A stretch of DNA of 64,000 nucleotides, from the NCBI GenBank assembly GCA_950295325.1, contig OX485808.1:10420501-10484500 (forward strand). The letters are read 5' to 3'. The position numbers were made by a program, and so were the translations under genes. The notes under the pieces are model-generated. The model was given only the letters and a program-made list of their open reading frames with translations. It was not told where the DNA came from and ran no database searches. Shown one piece after another: positions 1 through 11,960 of this stretch. The DNA is from Polytrichum commune. Lineage: Eukaryota; Streptophyta; Polytrichopsida; Polytrichales; Polytrichaceae. Numbering within the stretch: position 1 is the first letter of the stretch; each line of letters starts with the position of its first letter.

Positions 1-63
1 GCCATGCATTCTGTTATAGACCTTTTTGTGACATATTTTTGTGAATTTCTTTCTATTGTGCAG

Positions 64-3000
64 GATTCCTGTATAATTTCCAGACCAAAGAGCTTTACAA
101 TCTCAACTACTTGCAAGGTTTTGGTGATGTGGCCCTTGGGATTGATGGTGCGTAGGGTACTTATCAACCCTCTTTATATCTTTTGAGGTTTTCTAGGTCT
201 CTTTGGATTGCTGATGTTCATGGGCGAATAAAAAGTTTGTACATTTGGATATGTGTACATTCCATTTTTGACAAGTTGTTATTGATTGTTGTGATTCATC
301 CTAAACAACTGAACTATTTGATCTTGTTTCAAATTAGGATAGGTACATAGGTCCAAGTAGCTACCATTTAGACATAGTTGGCCTATCTTGATCCAATTTT
401 ACATCTTTTCAATGTTTGAAGGGGTGCACAAAGTTGACCTCGTTTTATCCCTAATATTTTATATACTTAAGAAACCATGGATTAGGGACTTAACAGAGTT
501 ATCCTTCAGTACAGATTCTTCAGGACATAAATCTAACTTCCCAGAATGGGAATGGTTGTGGGCGTGGCTACAGATTACATTGTATTTAAATCTGGTGTGC
601 TTATCACAACGCTCTTCGTATTTTTCACAACCACCATGTCTGTGTCGTTCACCTTAAGAGAGACACAGGCTCGCATGCTGAAGTTTACTGGTATATTTAC
701 AATTGCAACTCCTAGTGTAATAGAGCTTTAATTTTCTTTATTCTTTTTTCCTGATAACATTTTTTGTATGAAATCTTTGTAGTGCATACTTGTTAGATTC
801 TCAAGGTCATTGAATTTACATTTTTGTGCTTCATGCTTTACAGTGCAGTTGCAACACCATGCACGTCATCGATTGCCCACTTTTCGTCTCATCTTTATTC
901 ATGTGGTGGAGTCATTGGTCTTTGTTCCGGTGAGTAGAATTTTTATTATCAGATCCCCTTCAATTTTCAAGCACAAGGATTAGCTTGCTGTTTTCATAGT
1001 ATGACTATAGCAGGCCTTGCATATGGATTTCTTTAATGTTTGAAGGGGTCCCTTTAGAGGTGCATTTCTGTGAGGAACTAACTCATTTGTACCACCTAGG
1101 TTCTTTTAGTTCTAAATGTGTAGTTCAGTACAGGTTCTCATCTATATCTGTAAATCTCAGTGTCTGCTAAGAAGAATGGGGTAGTTTGCAAGTTCAAATA
1201 CAAGAACAGAGGCTATCTGACTTTCACGTTTATTACTAACTTTTGTGTGAGAGATTTTGGCCTGTTTTGCAGATAATGATTGGGATACTATTTTTCCTGT
1301 TCGAGTTTTTTGACGATCAACTGCTAGCATTCATGGTTCTCACTTTGGTCTGGCTTTGTGAGCTTTTTACCATGATCAGGTGAGAAGGTCAAGTGCTGTG
1401 GATAGCCAGCTAGTAGAAGGTCACCATGCTTATCATATTTGGGCAGATGCAATTTTCTTGAGGAGTGGATGAGTGAATTTGGTCAATAACTCTTTCAACT
1501 TTTGGTTCTCAAAGTTAGTTTTCTACGCAGCCTGTTTAATATTCTTATTGTGAGAAATCAGATGTCACAGTCTTTTAGTGAATTTTGCGCTGATATTTCT
1601 TGTTGTGGTGCAGTGTGCGGACTCCCATGTCAATGCAGTTTTTTCCATGCTTCTTTTTCCTTTACTTTATGGTTTTCCATATCTACTTTTTCTCGTATAC
1701 ATATGGTAAGTTTCTTCCATCTGTGCTTTTTGTAAGGTTTTGTGTTAAGAAAGCCACCATTGTGGTACAACAAAGTCTGTAAATTTCTGATGAGCAACCA
1801 AAGTATTTCCTATTAATGTTGTGAAAATAGAGTTATGGCGTTTTCAGTCACAAGGAATGCAATCAAACCTAGTGCCTGATGGACCGATCATTACAATTAT
1901 TTAGTTTACACTTTGTTGTGGAGTTTACATTAGTCTCTTCCTTTTTTTACTAGGGTTACTTGAGTAAGAGGTTCAAAAGGGAAAATTTGTTGAATTTGAT
2001 CAAGTGAAGCCTACACCAATGACCGAGTTACAACTTTTTGGATCAGGATTCTCATACCTTGCATTTTCAGCAACAGCAGCATTCATGCAGCATTTAGTAC
2101 TATACTTCTGGAATCGGTTGGAGGTGGGTCTCTTTAAACCAGAAATCTCCTAGAGACAATTCATATGGATTTCACTGTCTTTGGTTGCAATCAGTGATTT
2201 TGATTTTGATCAGGTATATGGGCCTAATTTGGTTGCTTTTCTTAATTGGACATGCATATTTAAGTGATCTGTGTTTAAGCGTGTTCCTAAAGAACAGACA
2301 TGAATAAAACACGTGTGTCAAAGAGATAGGACTACTTCTTCAAATTCTATTTGAGTACTCTAGACTCATTAGATAACACAATTGAGGGGACTGGGGTATT
2401 TGTTTAAAGAATTAGCAGACATGCACTTTTGACAATCCTAATTAAATCAAGGAAAATCCAATAGTAAGTTAATCCTTTACTTCAATGGGACTTTTTGTTG
2501 GGAGTTGGTCCCCTATTATTTTTGATTGGTTGTTTTGCAAACAATATCAATAATTTCTTTCCATCTGTGGTGCATCCTTGGAGGTAGTGTTTGAATTTGA
2601 ATGAAGAGCAATTTACTTTGGTTCATTGAGGGCCAAACTCATATTCTCACCTCTTGGAATGTCAAAATGAGTTTGACTCTCAATAACCAATTAAGAGTGC
2701 TCTTGCAAACCTCCACACTACCTCCAGGCATAGACCAAAAATTTATCAAACACGTTGTATGCAAGACAATTAAATTCCGATCAAAAGTCATGTTGAGTCA
2801 GAGGATATCTCCGTTGAATCCGATTCTTGCTGATGCTTCATCATAGATTTGCTAATGCAACACAAGTTATTTTCTGGAAATCCGATCCATTAAAGATGGA
2901 GAACATGACAGCCAACCAAATAACACCCACATACCTTACATGTTGCAAGTGCTGTCAAATTGCGCCTCTTGGAATGATATTTTTGTTTTGTTTCTGTGTT

Positions 3001-3744
3001 CAGGTACCTGCCCTCCAGTATTTTCTGCACCGGCGGACAATATTACAGCAACAAGGAGTTCATATCACATCCTCGACCATTCTTACTTCCACTGTTCAAG
3101 TGAATCAAGCCAACACAGTATTTCAAAGTATGCGAGGTATGGCAGGGTTGAACCACCTCCGATTTGGCACCTTGCACAACCAAGTGGGTATGCACCCACT
3201 TCCATCTTCTGGAACCCAAGGAACAACAAACTCGCGCCCTGAAAGTAGCGTAGAAAATAACAACTCAAATATCCCGCCCAATCCGACGCAACCAAATAAT
3301 AACCCAAATGCAGCAGGCGTGAACCAACCAGGAATGGGCAGCTGGATGAACACCCCAATGCATGAGATTGACAGTATTACATGGAGAAGAATGGAGTTAG
3401 AGAGGCTGCATAGAGATAGAGATAGGGAGCAGGGTACAGGGTTTGGTGGAGATGCCTCCTCTGTCCAAGCTCAAACTGCTCAAACTGCAAACTCTCCATT
3501 CACCACATATAGGTCTGTGTTACCTTGGATACTTGGGGATTCCTCCCTTTTCTTCCCAGTTTTTCATGACCTTGGCGGTACCCTAAACCCACAGGCACAA
3601 AACACTGAAGAATCTGGTGATGTGGATAATGCCACAACAAATTCGACGACCTCAGCTGATAGCAGTGCTTCCCAAAGTGCTGTTGACAGTTTAAGGAGTC
3701 GCCACGTAGACAATTCTGTGGGTGAGGGCACCATCACCCAATAG
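64..3744 (+). CDS. Membralin (TMEM259-like) membrane protein, 3' part
   Basis: This is the C-terminal part of a membralin homologue, a multi-pass endoplasmic-reticulum membrane protein linked in animals to ER-associated degradation. The gene enters from the left window edge. Seven exons join in consistent phase: 64-151, 545-690, 844-929, 1273-1379, 1614-1705, 2047-2123 and 3004-3744, giving about 444 visible residues. The central exons encode four or five hydrophobic helices with strongly conserved membralin blocks, for example FFTTTMSVSFTLRETQ, LQHHARHRLPTF, GILFFLFEFFDDQLLAF and FMQHLVLYFWNRLEVPALQ. The last exon encodes a hydrophilic tail rich in Ser, Gln, Asn and Pro, as expected after the last helix. 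The donor of the first exon (GC|GTAGGG at 151/152) was chosen because it is the only site giving the phase needed by exon 545. It is the weakest junction. Identification from family similarity is strong; the plant protein's function is not shown here. Confidence 0.85.
2217..2938. mobile_element. Terminal-inverted-repeat element in last membralin intron, carrying a nested insertion
   Basis: The left end (2217 onward, ATGGGCCTAATTTGGTTG) matches the reverse complement of the right end (near 2938, ATGTGGGTGTTATTTGGTTG). A shorter relative with the same ends lies at 37180-37528 in a CCDC39 intron and lacks the middle part (about 2465-2822). The terminal GGGTGTT-TTTGGTT motif resembles ends of plant Harbinger/Tourist-type MITEs, but no transposase or clear target duplication is visible, so the superfamily is uncertain. 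Confidence 0.55.
2470..2820. repeat. Foldback MITE nested inside the 2217-2938 element
   Basis: This segment is about 350 bp and is absent from the related element at 37180-37528. It is present alone at 30090-30445 in a CCDC39 intron, so it behaves as an independent unit inserted into the larger element. The ends are imperfect inverted repeats: ATCCTTTACTTCAATGGGAC on the left against ATCCTCTGACTCAACATGAC as the complement of the right. An inner inverted pair (TTCATTGAGGGCCAAACTC and GAGTTTGACTCTCAATAA) makes the whole unit foldable. Confidence 0.6.
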
Positions 3745-4803
3745 ACATCAGTTGTACATCAGCCTCTTTTTCATTTCAGGTATTATTACACACAGCTATT
3801 GCTGCGCTTTTGATTTTTTGGAGCATGAGTTTTTGGTATCCAACGGGAGCAGCAGATTTGTTCAGAGGTTTGAGAAGTTATAGGGACTGTGAAGAAAGAA
3901 GTCCACTCTTAGAGCTGAAGATTATCTTTTGTACATTTTGTTCATTATGTTAACTCAGGTGTGGGGGAAAAGGTGTAATCCACCACTAGAGGTTTTGAGC
4001 GCACAGGTCATCTGAAACACTTTTTATGTTGAAGCAATTAAGACGACTGAAGATGTTTGTACCATCTCAAGCTAGCAATTGTTTGTAGAAAGTGATTGGC
4101 AGAACGTGGTGACCTGAGAGGCTATGTTTGGTCTTGTAAATCATCTTTGTCAACTTCAATTGTTTGGTAGTAGAGAAACCCATTTCAGAACCTGAAAGTT
4201 GACTGTTTTGCAAGTTAACCTTTCCACGAATGATGGAAAGACGACTTCACCTCAGTCAAAGGCCCCACCTTGGTATTCCCCTTTTGCTGCCTTGTACCGC
4301 AAGAGAGTGCTACCATTTTTCATTGAAGTAGAGCTAAAATCAAACACTTTCAAGGTGGCAGAGGTTTACAGAAATCATGGTATGCATATTCATGTGCACA
4401 CCTAAAGTGGAGTCTCTTAAAATCTTTATGGCATTCATGTGCAACATCAATTTGATATGTTATTACATGAAGTGATGTTGGTGAAAGCTATTGCTAAGTA
4501 GTTTTATACATTTTGGGATGATTTTTAGGTGCACAAGCACCTGCAGGATATATTTATCTTTCCACTCTATACTGTCAACCTGCTGTCAGACTTATTTTGC
4601 TTGCTTGTCTGATTTACTTGTGAAATTACCACAACCCTCCACTCTGCCTGTTCTCTTTAATGACTTGACAAGATATCATTTGGCTGGAAAGTTATAGGTA
4701 TTAAAGTCAATCAATGCCATCTTAAATGTTGATGTGAATTGGTGTGAATACCTATTATCATTAGATTAGTGTTAACATGTACTAATTCCATTACACAGTA
4801 ATT
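3745..4803. other. Membralin 3' UTR and intergenic DNA
   Basis: No coding gene is seen. The first few hundred bases after the membralin stop are the probable 3' untranslated region. The rest is AT-rich unique-looking sequence up to the copia 5' LTR. Short open frames here (up to 68 codons) have no family features. Confidence 0.5.
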
Positions 4804-5107
4804 TGTGTCAAGACACCACCATCAATGTCGATTGGGTGTTAGTAGACCTAGCTTTGTCGTCATAGGAGCTTTGTCGTCATAGGATCTTATTTTGTAAGTA
4901 TAGTTATGATGTCTTGAGACTGTAGTAATATTATCTTGGAACTCTAGTTACCGACGAGGCATGCTACCTTGAAAGGTATCAAACCTTCTATAGCTATCAT
5001 GAGTAGAAGGTTAATAAAGAAGTGACCCCGTGCTTTGGGGTGCTTTCTTGCTTGTAGAGGTTTTATCCATCAATACTCTCTCTCATCTTTTCTCAAATTT
5101 TGTAACA
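4804..5107 (+). repeat. Copia 5' LTR
   Basis: From about 4822 to 5107 the sequence parallels the 3' LTR at 11625-11980, sharing TATCTTGGAACTCTAGTTAC, CGAGGCATG, TATCAAACCTTCTATAG, GAGTAGAAGGTTAATAAAGA and TTTTCTCAAATTTTGTAACA. The first 40-50 bp of the 3' LTR have no clear match here, so the 5' boundary is approximate or partly deleted. It carries three units of the 22-bp internal repeat that has five units in the other LTR. A 17-bp duplication (GCTTTGTCGTCATAGGA, twice) lies near 4850. Confidence 0.75.
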
Positions 5108-5790
5108 CGTTATCATCAGGAAGTTATAGCGAATGCTGTTGGTTAGGTAGAATTTTGTAAGAATGGTATTTTTTTAAGTTGTTCTAAGGAAAAAAAGAAA
5201 AAGGTGTAGTGACTGTAGAATATGATGTAGTAGTGTGAAGCGCGAGCAGTGTTTTTTTCGTTTATAATTGGGTCACAAAGTTATCGCGTTGCATTGGTGC
5301 CAGGATCAGTGTTTCCTTGGGGGTCATTAGCATTTTGGGATGATGGAAAGTACTTGAGAGAACAGTATACGATTTAGGATCGTGATTCCAGAAAGTAAAT
5401 TGATGCACTTGGAAAAATTATGTTTCTCCCCTCGCAGTTGATGGAGAAAATCACTTAATTGAGGCCCTTGATGACAAAATGCATTTACAAATGCGTGGCC
5501 TTGCTCAGAAAATTAAGGAATAGTCATTAGAAACTCTCAGAGATCATTTCGATGTCCAAGCATTAGTTTTCATGTAACATCACCTCAACCCAACATTACA
5601 ATTGCAATACCTCACCATAACGTTGGCTTGTGTTTGAAGCTGGTTGAGTCATCAACAAACAATATTTTTATCCAAGGCTTGTTATGATTGGACACATCTT
5701 TGAGTTCATGATTATCCAATCATAACCACATACAATGCAACGTTTGAACTTTCTTTGTGTGATGAACCATTTGATGATGCATAAATGATA

Positions 5791-8000
5791 TCACTCACCC
5801 CATAACCGTGACATAATATTTGGTTCCATAGGACATGCACAAACCTCTAGATGGAAAGGCATTGGTCTAGCCTACCCCACAGACCATAAAACAACCATCG
5901 AAGCCATCCACTGGGCTAGAATGGCGGCCAAAGAAGACTCAAACACGATCACCATACTCATAATCAACCATAACGACTGGACCACACAACAAATCCCACT
6001 TACCACAAGTGGTGACATACACACCCTCGCAACCATCCCTCCGCATACCATACTATATAACCCTACGCCGGAATAGCCAAAATATTACCAATATGTAGAA
6101 CCCTCACTCCCAACAATACTATGTATACATAACCATGCCAACCTCACACCAAGCCTAAAAACCCCACAAGAACTCACACAAGTACTAGAGCATACCATCA
6201 ACACACCCATAGATACATTCCCAATCAAACCCACAACCCCAAATTACCACATTAAATTCTCGAACATATGGAAAAACGCCCCCATAAAAAACATCCCCCC
6301 CCCACCAACAATCCCCCACTCAAACCTCCCTAGTAAATACTACCGCCAACACCCCCCCAAATTCCCCCCACAACAATGCATGTACACAGATGGCTCATTC
6401 ATTCCACCAACTAAGAACTCCGAAGGTCAAATAGAGGGTGACATTGCAGGTTCATGAGTATATAGCCCCAACACAAACATCCGCATATCAGAATGACTAC
6501 CAGGATATCAAAACATACTTAGAGCAGAATTAAATGCTATACTCATAGCAGTCAAAACCATTCAAGTCACACAAATCGAAACACACATCTTTACAGATAG
6601 CCTTAACATCATATATCTACTCAGACACCATATACAACACCCAACCTCACAACACCACCACCCTGACAAAATCCTCATAGCCGCCATAATACACCAAATC
6701 TACCTAACACCGAACTTAGTACATATACATAAAGTACATGCCCACACGGGCATCCAAGGAAATGAAATAGCCGATGCACTAACCAACGAAGGTACAAATA
6801 AAGAAAAACCCACTCCCACACCCCATATACACATCGCACACACTACACCATATTGGCTAACAAGTTGTCCCACAGCAACACGCAATGGGGCAATTCGAAA
6901 CTTGCACACATTCATCACAAAAACACACGAAAAACAAGAAGTTAGGTTGGCCCAACATAAACACCCATATGTAGATAAATGGCTTTCCAACAACCAAATA
7001 AACCACAAACTCTCCAACCACTTTTGGAAAAATAATAAAATAACGGACGCTCAAATCACCCAAACTCTAAAATTTCGATATGCCCAATACATGGGTAACC
7101 ATAGAAAGAATATTTTTTGGCCCCTCAAATTTCAAAATCTGAACTGTGCATTGTGCCGTAAAAACGAAAGAGACACATGGCCACACTTACTCTCAATGTG
7201 CGAACACCCATACTTAAAGGGCCTAAGAATAGCACGCCACAACAAGGCAGTCCATCTCATCACCCAAACACTCCAAGCCAACAAACACACCATATACTAC
7301 ACACTAACAAATGCAGGTAATATCAACAACAACAACCAAGAACAAACAGTCCCCGAATGGCTCATTGAATGCCTATGCCCCCAAACCAGCTGTCAGTGCC
7401 ACGCTAGACTAAGACCCGACATCCTATGTATTATAGGAGCCCCTAACCACACCCCAACACCCATGCTACCTTCACCCACACAAACCATCCAATTCATTGA
7501 ATTCACGTACTGCCACGATAGATTCCCAGAACAAGCCATAACACACAAACATGCCAAATACGACCCATTAATCAGCACTATACAAAGCAAGGGATGGAAA
7601 ACAAACCCCCTTATAACCATCACAACAGGAGTTAGAGGTGCCATACACGAACAATCCATCCAAAAATTAGAAGACCTCAAAATCCCAAAACCTAATATCA
7701 AAATCCTCATGAAAAACATACATCAAAACGCCATCAAATATCTCACATACCTCGTATTAAATAAAAGAAAACTCGATAACAAACAAAATACCGTTGCACC
7801 TCCCTAAAAATTTACCCCCCACTCCTTACAATATACTTCTTACATTATACTTTCTCTTTCTTTTCTACTAAAAGAGCCCACCTCCCAACGGAGGCATAAC
7901 TCCCCATGCTACAACACGGCCCGCCGTGTTTAGCATTCGGACAACGGGCTCACATTCACGCCGGTACAATGTGCGGGCGTTACTTTTTCTTTTTCTTTCT
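5791..8000 (+). mobile_element. 5'-truncated non-LTR retroelement inserted in the copia element
   Basis: The fragment is flanked by a perfect 13-bp direct repeat, TGCATAAATGATA, at 5778-5790 and 8001-8013, the signature of target-primed insertion. Only the 3' part of an element is present. It encodes the end of a polyprotein (5821-7807) followed by an untranslated tail with hairpin-capable GC-rich sequence (7870-7980) that ends in a CT-rich run instead of poly(A). The + strand is strikingly rich in A and C and poor in G compared with the flanking copia DNA, which helps place the borders. The perfect duplication and the 301-codon open frame indicate a younger insertion than its host. Confidence 0.8.
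5821..7807 (+). pseudogene. Non-LTR retroelement polyprotein 3' end: RNase H, zinc knuckle and endonuclease-like C-terminus
   Basis: One reading frame runs through the segment and is broken by three stop codons: TAG at 6074, TGA at 6455 and TGA at 6494. An RNase H domain is recognisable around 6377-6800: MYTDGSF (first Asp), then LRAELNAILIAV (Glu), HIFTDSLNIIYLL (Asp) and HAHTGIQGNEIADALTNEG. After it, 6902-7807 is open for 301 codons and contains a CALC...H...C cluster (near residue 84) and a segment RPDIL...IEFTYCHDR...KHAKYDPL. That segment resembles the restriction-like endonuclease/C-terminal region of some non-LTR elements. The reverse transcriptase itself is absent because of 5' truncation. 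Assignment to a named clade was not possible by eye. Confidence 0.7.
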
Positions 8001-9949
8001 TGCATAAATGATAAAATAATAATAAATAATAAATAAAATCTATCTACATTTCATGTTGTTAATATTATATTAATTCATGCATTACATGAAACATGCATTT
8101 TAAGAATATTCTAATCTTATGTCATTATATTATTGGTTAAGAAGCAAATTGAATTGTTTTTGAAGAGTCATAGTGAACAACCTATTGGAATGTCTCTTAT
8201 GCAGAGTGATACAACACAGATATTGACAATGCGATTCACATCTCAAGGATCGAAAAAAAAAAAATTGAAACTAGAGGGAAAAAAAATAAAAAATTGAACA
8301 CCAATATGAAGGAAATCTCAACGAGCACATAAGCATCACACTTCACATAACGATCGTTTTCCAAGGTTTTTATCCATACAATCTTTCTTATGAGATATAT
8401 GTGTTTGTTTCAAGTGTAGAACCAAGGGTCATATTGTCTAGAGTTGCAAGACAACACCTCACCTTGTAAAGTTTACAATGTACATAATAAGTAATGCGAC
8501 ACCCATGTCACATATGTAGAGAACATAGAATTGTCATACGATAGAATAGCTATAGATCCAATTGGAGATATGGAATCTCATACCACCTCTATTGATAAAT
8601 TTTTATATTTGGAATGTTTCTTTGTTGTTAGGTAGTGCTACCATTGACACTATTTTTTTGTGACAAAAAATGTTTTCTATGATGACAAAGCACATCACCA
8701 TCATAATTGGTAGTCATTTGGTATTATACCCAAATGGTGAAGTTTGTTTTGTTATGCCTAGAGGTACATACATACATGTCTCTAGAGTTGTTTATTAACT
8801 AATGTCTATTTGAAATTTATTGGGTTTTCAAGATGTTCAATGCAAAGGGTTTCACCTTCACACAACTAGAAATATAATCCAGAGTTGTTACAGATTTTGG
8901 ATCGTGATGGATGTCCAATTGAAGCCATTTTGATATACATCTCAGACGTATACACCGTTCCTTTGGTTTATTCACCCCAAGGGAAAAATTGCGGCATTTT
9001 GTATGAACAGATGGCATAAGTATTTGAGACACCCAAAATTTTCAGCAATGAGGTAAATTAATCCCAACATAAAATGCCTAGTGTAAAAAACTTGAAGATT
9101 TTTTATTGCAAAGTGCTAGTACTCATTCATCCCCCACATAGAACCAAAATGGACACTCAAAGAAGGGAAGGAATATATGTTGGGTGTGAATCATTTAACA
9201 TCATTCAAATCCTCCAACTGGAAACCTAATGTGAGGAAGATTCATTGGTTGTTTATTTAATGAAGATTTTTTTTTGTATTTTGTAGGAGAACAAAATTCA
9301 TGTATAGACTTGAACTTCAACACCTCATTTACTTCAAACATGTTTCCAAATCTTCACACCTGAGAATCAATTGAATGTATTTTGCACTTGAATCAATTAA
9401 CAAATAGACTACTTGATTCATTCGATAATGCAACAAATGTGATTAAGTCACATATCCCTACTGCTAATGTTCATGCATATCTAGAGAAACAAGTTGCTCA
9501 AACCACGCCCATGAAAAGAGGTTGTGGTCTTCGTGGTAAAGATCTTCAATTGTACAAACAACATTTTTTAGGTGGATGTATGTGCCACACGTGAAAATGT
9601 GCTTCCAAATATTGAACTGGATGACTCTGAAAGAGAAGCACCGGTTGATTCACTAAAAGATTGTAATCAATCTTGTGAAGACATGAAAGATCTTCAACCC
9701 CATAGACGATGTACCTAGGTAGAAGCATGTGTAGCATGCAAGGGTGTGCTTCCAAGCATTGAGTTGGATGGAGCACTAGTTAATTCAATAGAGATTGCAA
9801 TAAAATTTGTGAAAATAAAAGAGCTATGAGTCCATACGCATGTAAATTTAGAGGATGTATTTTTATTCCCATGTATCACAACACTTGGACAATAATTGTG
9901 ATCCGACAATTGTGCAGAGGCTCGTAGTGGAAGTGATTAGCCCACGTAG

Positions 9950-11340
9950 GAAGAGGTCATGAAATCTAAACTAAAGTCTTTGAGATTATGGAAGGAGTTT
10001 AGTTTAGTTGAGACTACACCAAAAGAGGTTAACCCAATGGCTTGTAAATGGACGTTTGGAAACATTTCCCGTTACAAAGTAGGATTTGTTGCCCAAGGCC
10101 TCACCCAACGTTCAAGAATTAACTATGAAAAGATGTATTCCCCTTCGATGAACTCAATTACATCAAGGTATCTCCTAAATTTTGCAGTTGATAAGAAATT
10201 GGAAACGAGTTGATAAATGTAGTTATCGCATACTTATATGGCAGTCCGGCAATCTGGATACTAATATATACATAGATATATAGATATATATATGTCCTTG
10301 CAAGATTGGTGGAATTCCAACACTCTCAAAGACAACCACGATACCTTAGATTTAAGAGAGCATTGTATGGCCATAAACATGCTAGCATGATGTGATACAA
10401 ATTTCGCAGATTTTTTTTTGATGGATCAAGGTTTCAAGACCGATGAGGTTTGCCCATGTATATTCGTTGAACGGACTCACACAAGGTTAGTTCTGTGACC
10501 ATATATGTTGATGACCTCAACCTCATCAGCATGATTGATATCATCTCCCAAATTATTCCTCAACTCAAAGGTGAATTTGAGATGAAAGATCTTGGAGAAA
10601 CCACCTTTTGTCTTGGTCTACATGTTGAAGATCTTGTAAGAGGCATTTTTTTACATTCAATTTTTGTACATTTGAAAATACTCGAGCGTTTCTCAATGGA
10701 TGCGGCTCACCTACTAAGTTATATGATGGTGGGACGGTCATTGGACCTAAAGAAGGATGAGTTTAGACCATGTGATGAGGGAGAGAAATGTTTGGGACTT
10801 GAGACTTTGTATTTGGCAAGCAATAAGTGCATTAATGTATTTGACGATTTGCACTACACATGACTTTGCATTTGTTGTTAATTTATTTGGTGGATTTAGT
10901 GCTAAGCCATTCACATGGTGTCAAACATACCTTGCAATACTTCCAAGGCACAAAGGATCTAAGACTGTTTTATAAAGTTGGAGAGGATAGCAACATCAAA
11001 GGATACATGGGTGTGGGTTATCTCTCCAATCCGCATCAAGGGAAATTATAGACATGTTATGTTTTCCTCAAACAATGAGCAACAATATCTTGGAAGTCAA
11101 GGAAGCAAAGTCTTGCAGAAACATCTTCAAGCCATTCAAATTTTATAGCCTTGCTTGAGGGTTCATGCAAATGCATTTGGTTGCGATTGATTGATGGCTT
11201 CATCAAAAGTTCTTGTGGTTTTTCCAATGTTCTAGAATCTTCAACAATAATCTATGAAGATGATGCATCTTGCATTGCTTAAATAAAGATGGGTTACATC
11301 AAAGGAGACTAAATCAAGCAACATTTTAACATCAGATATA
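9950..11340 (+). pseudogene. Copia reverse transcriptase and RNase H remnant
   Basis: Copia-type reverse transcriptase blocks occur in order but in shifting frames. At 9950-10213 they are WKEFSLVETTPKE, CKWTF and RYKVGFVAQGLTQ...INYEKMYSPS. Near 10350 an ALYGHKHAS-type block appears in a broken frame, and the catalytic box IYVDDLNLIS follows at 10501. Then come EMKDLGETTFCLGLHVE (10580) and the region equivalent to IGALMYL...TRPD (10825). RNase H-like remnants follow to about 11340 with several stops. Stops and at least three frame changes make it non-functional. Gag and integrase upstream (8014-9940) are too decayed to identify. Confidence 0.8.
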
Positions 11341-11571
11341 GATGTGAAGCAAATTAGGTATTTTGATAACCTAGCATACTTGTTTACTAAGTCATTACCG
11401 ACTGTTAGGCATAGACATAGTTTTAAAGGAATAGGGATGTAGAGATTTTCATTCCTATTTGACATGTAAACAATCATGCCTAGACCCTTCTGCTTTTTTC
11501 CCTCAACCAAATTTTTTTACCTCAAATATGAGGATTTTTATCATGGTAAGGTTTTTAACAAGGGAAGGTAA

Positions 11572-11911
11572 TGTGGTGTCTAAACGAAATACCCGTTATA
11601 TCTAGAAAGAGTGTTAAGAGAACAATGTCAATGGCGACTAAGTGTCGGTAGACCCAACTTTGTCATAGGGTGTCATTTAGGAACTATAAGAAGCTATCTT
11701 GGAATTATAGTCATGATATCTTGAGACTATAGTAATGCTCTCTTGGAATTATAGTAATGTTTTCTTGAAACTATGATAATGTTATCTTGGAACTCTAGTT
11801 ACCAACGAGGCATGTTACATTGAAGGTATCAAACCTTCTATAGATACCATGAGTAGAAGGTTAATAAAGAAGAAGTGACCTCTTGCTATGGGGTGCTCTC
11901 TTGCTCGTAGA

Positions 11912-11960
<49 letters not shown>

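Noticed and set aside
338-390. Possible extra membralin exon reading DRYIGPSSYHLDIVGLS after an AG at 336-337
   Set aside because: It cannot be joined to the flanking exons in phase without a stop codon or a non-canonical donor. Splicing 151 directly to 545 works with standard sites.
6074-6496. Alternative genetic code (TGA as Trp) in the non-LTR insert
   Set aside because: One of the three stops is TAG, the same frame uses TGG for Trp, and the host genes use the standard code. Mutation is simpler.
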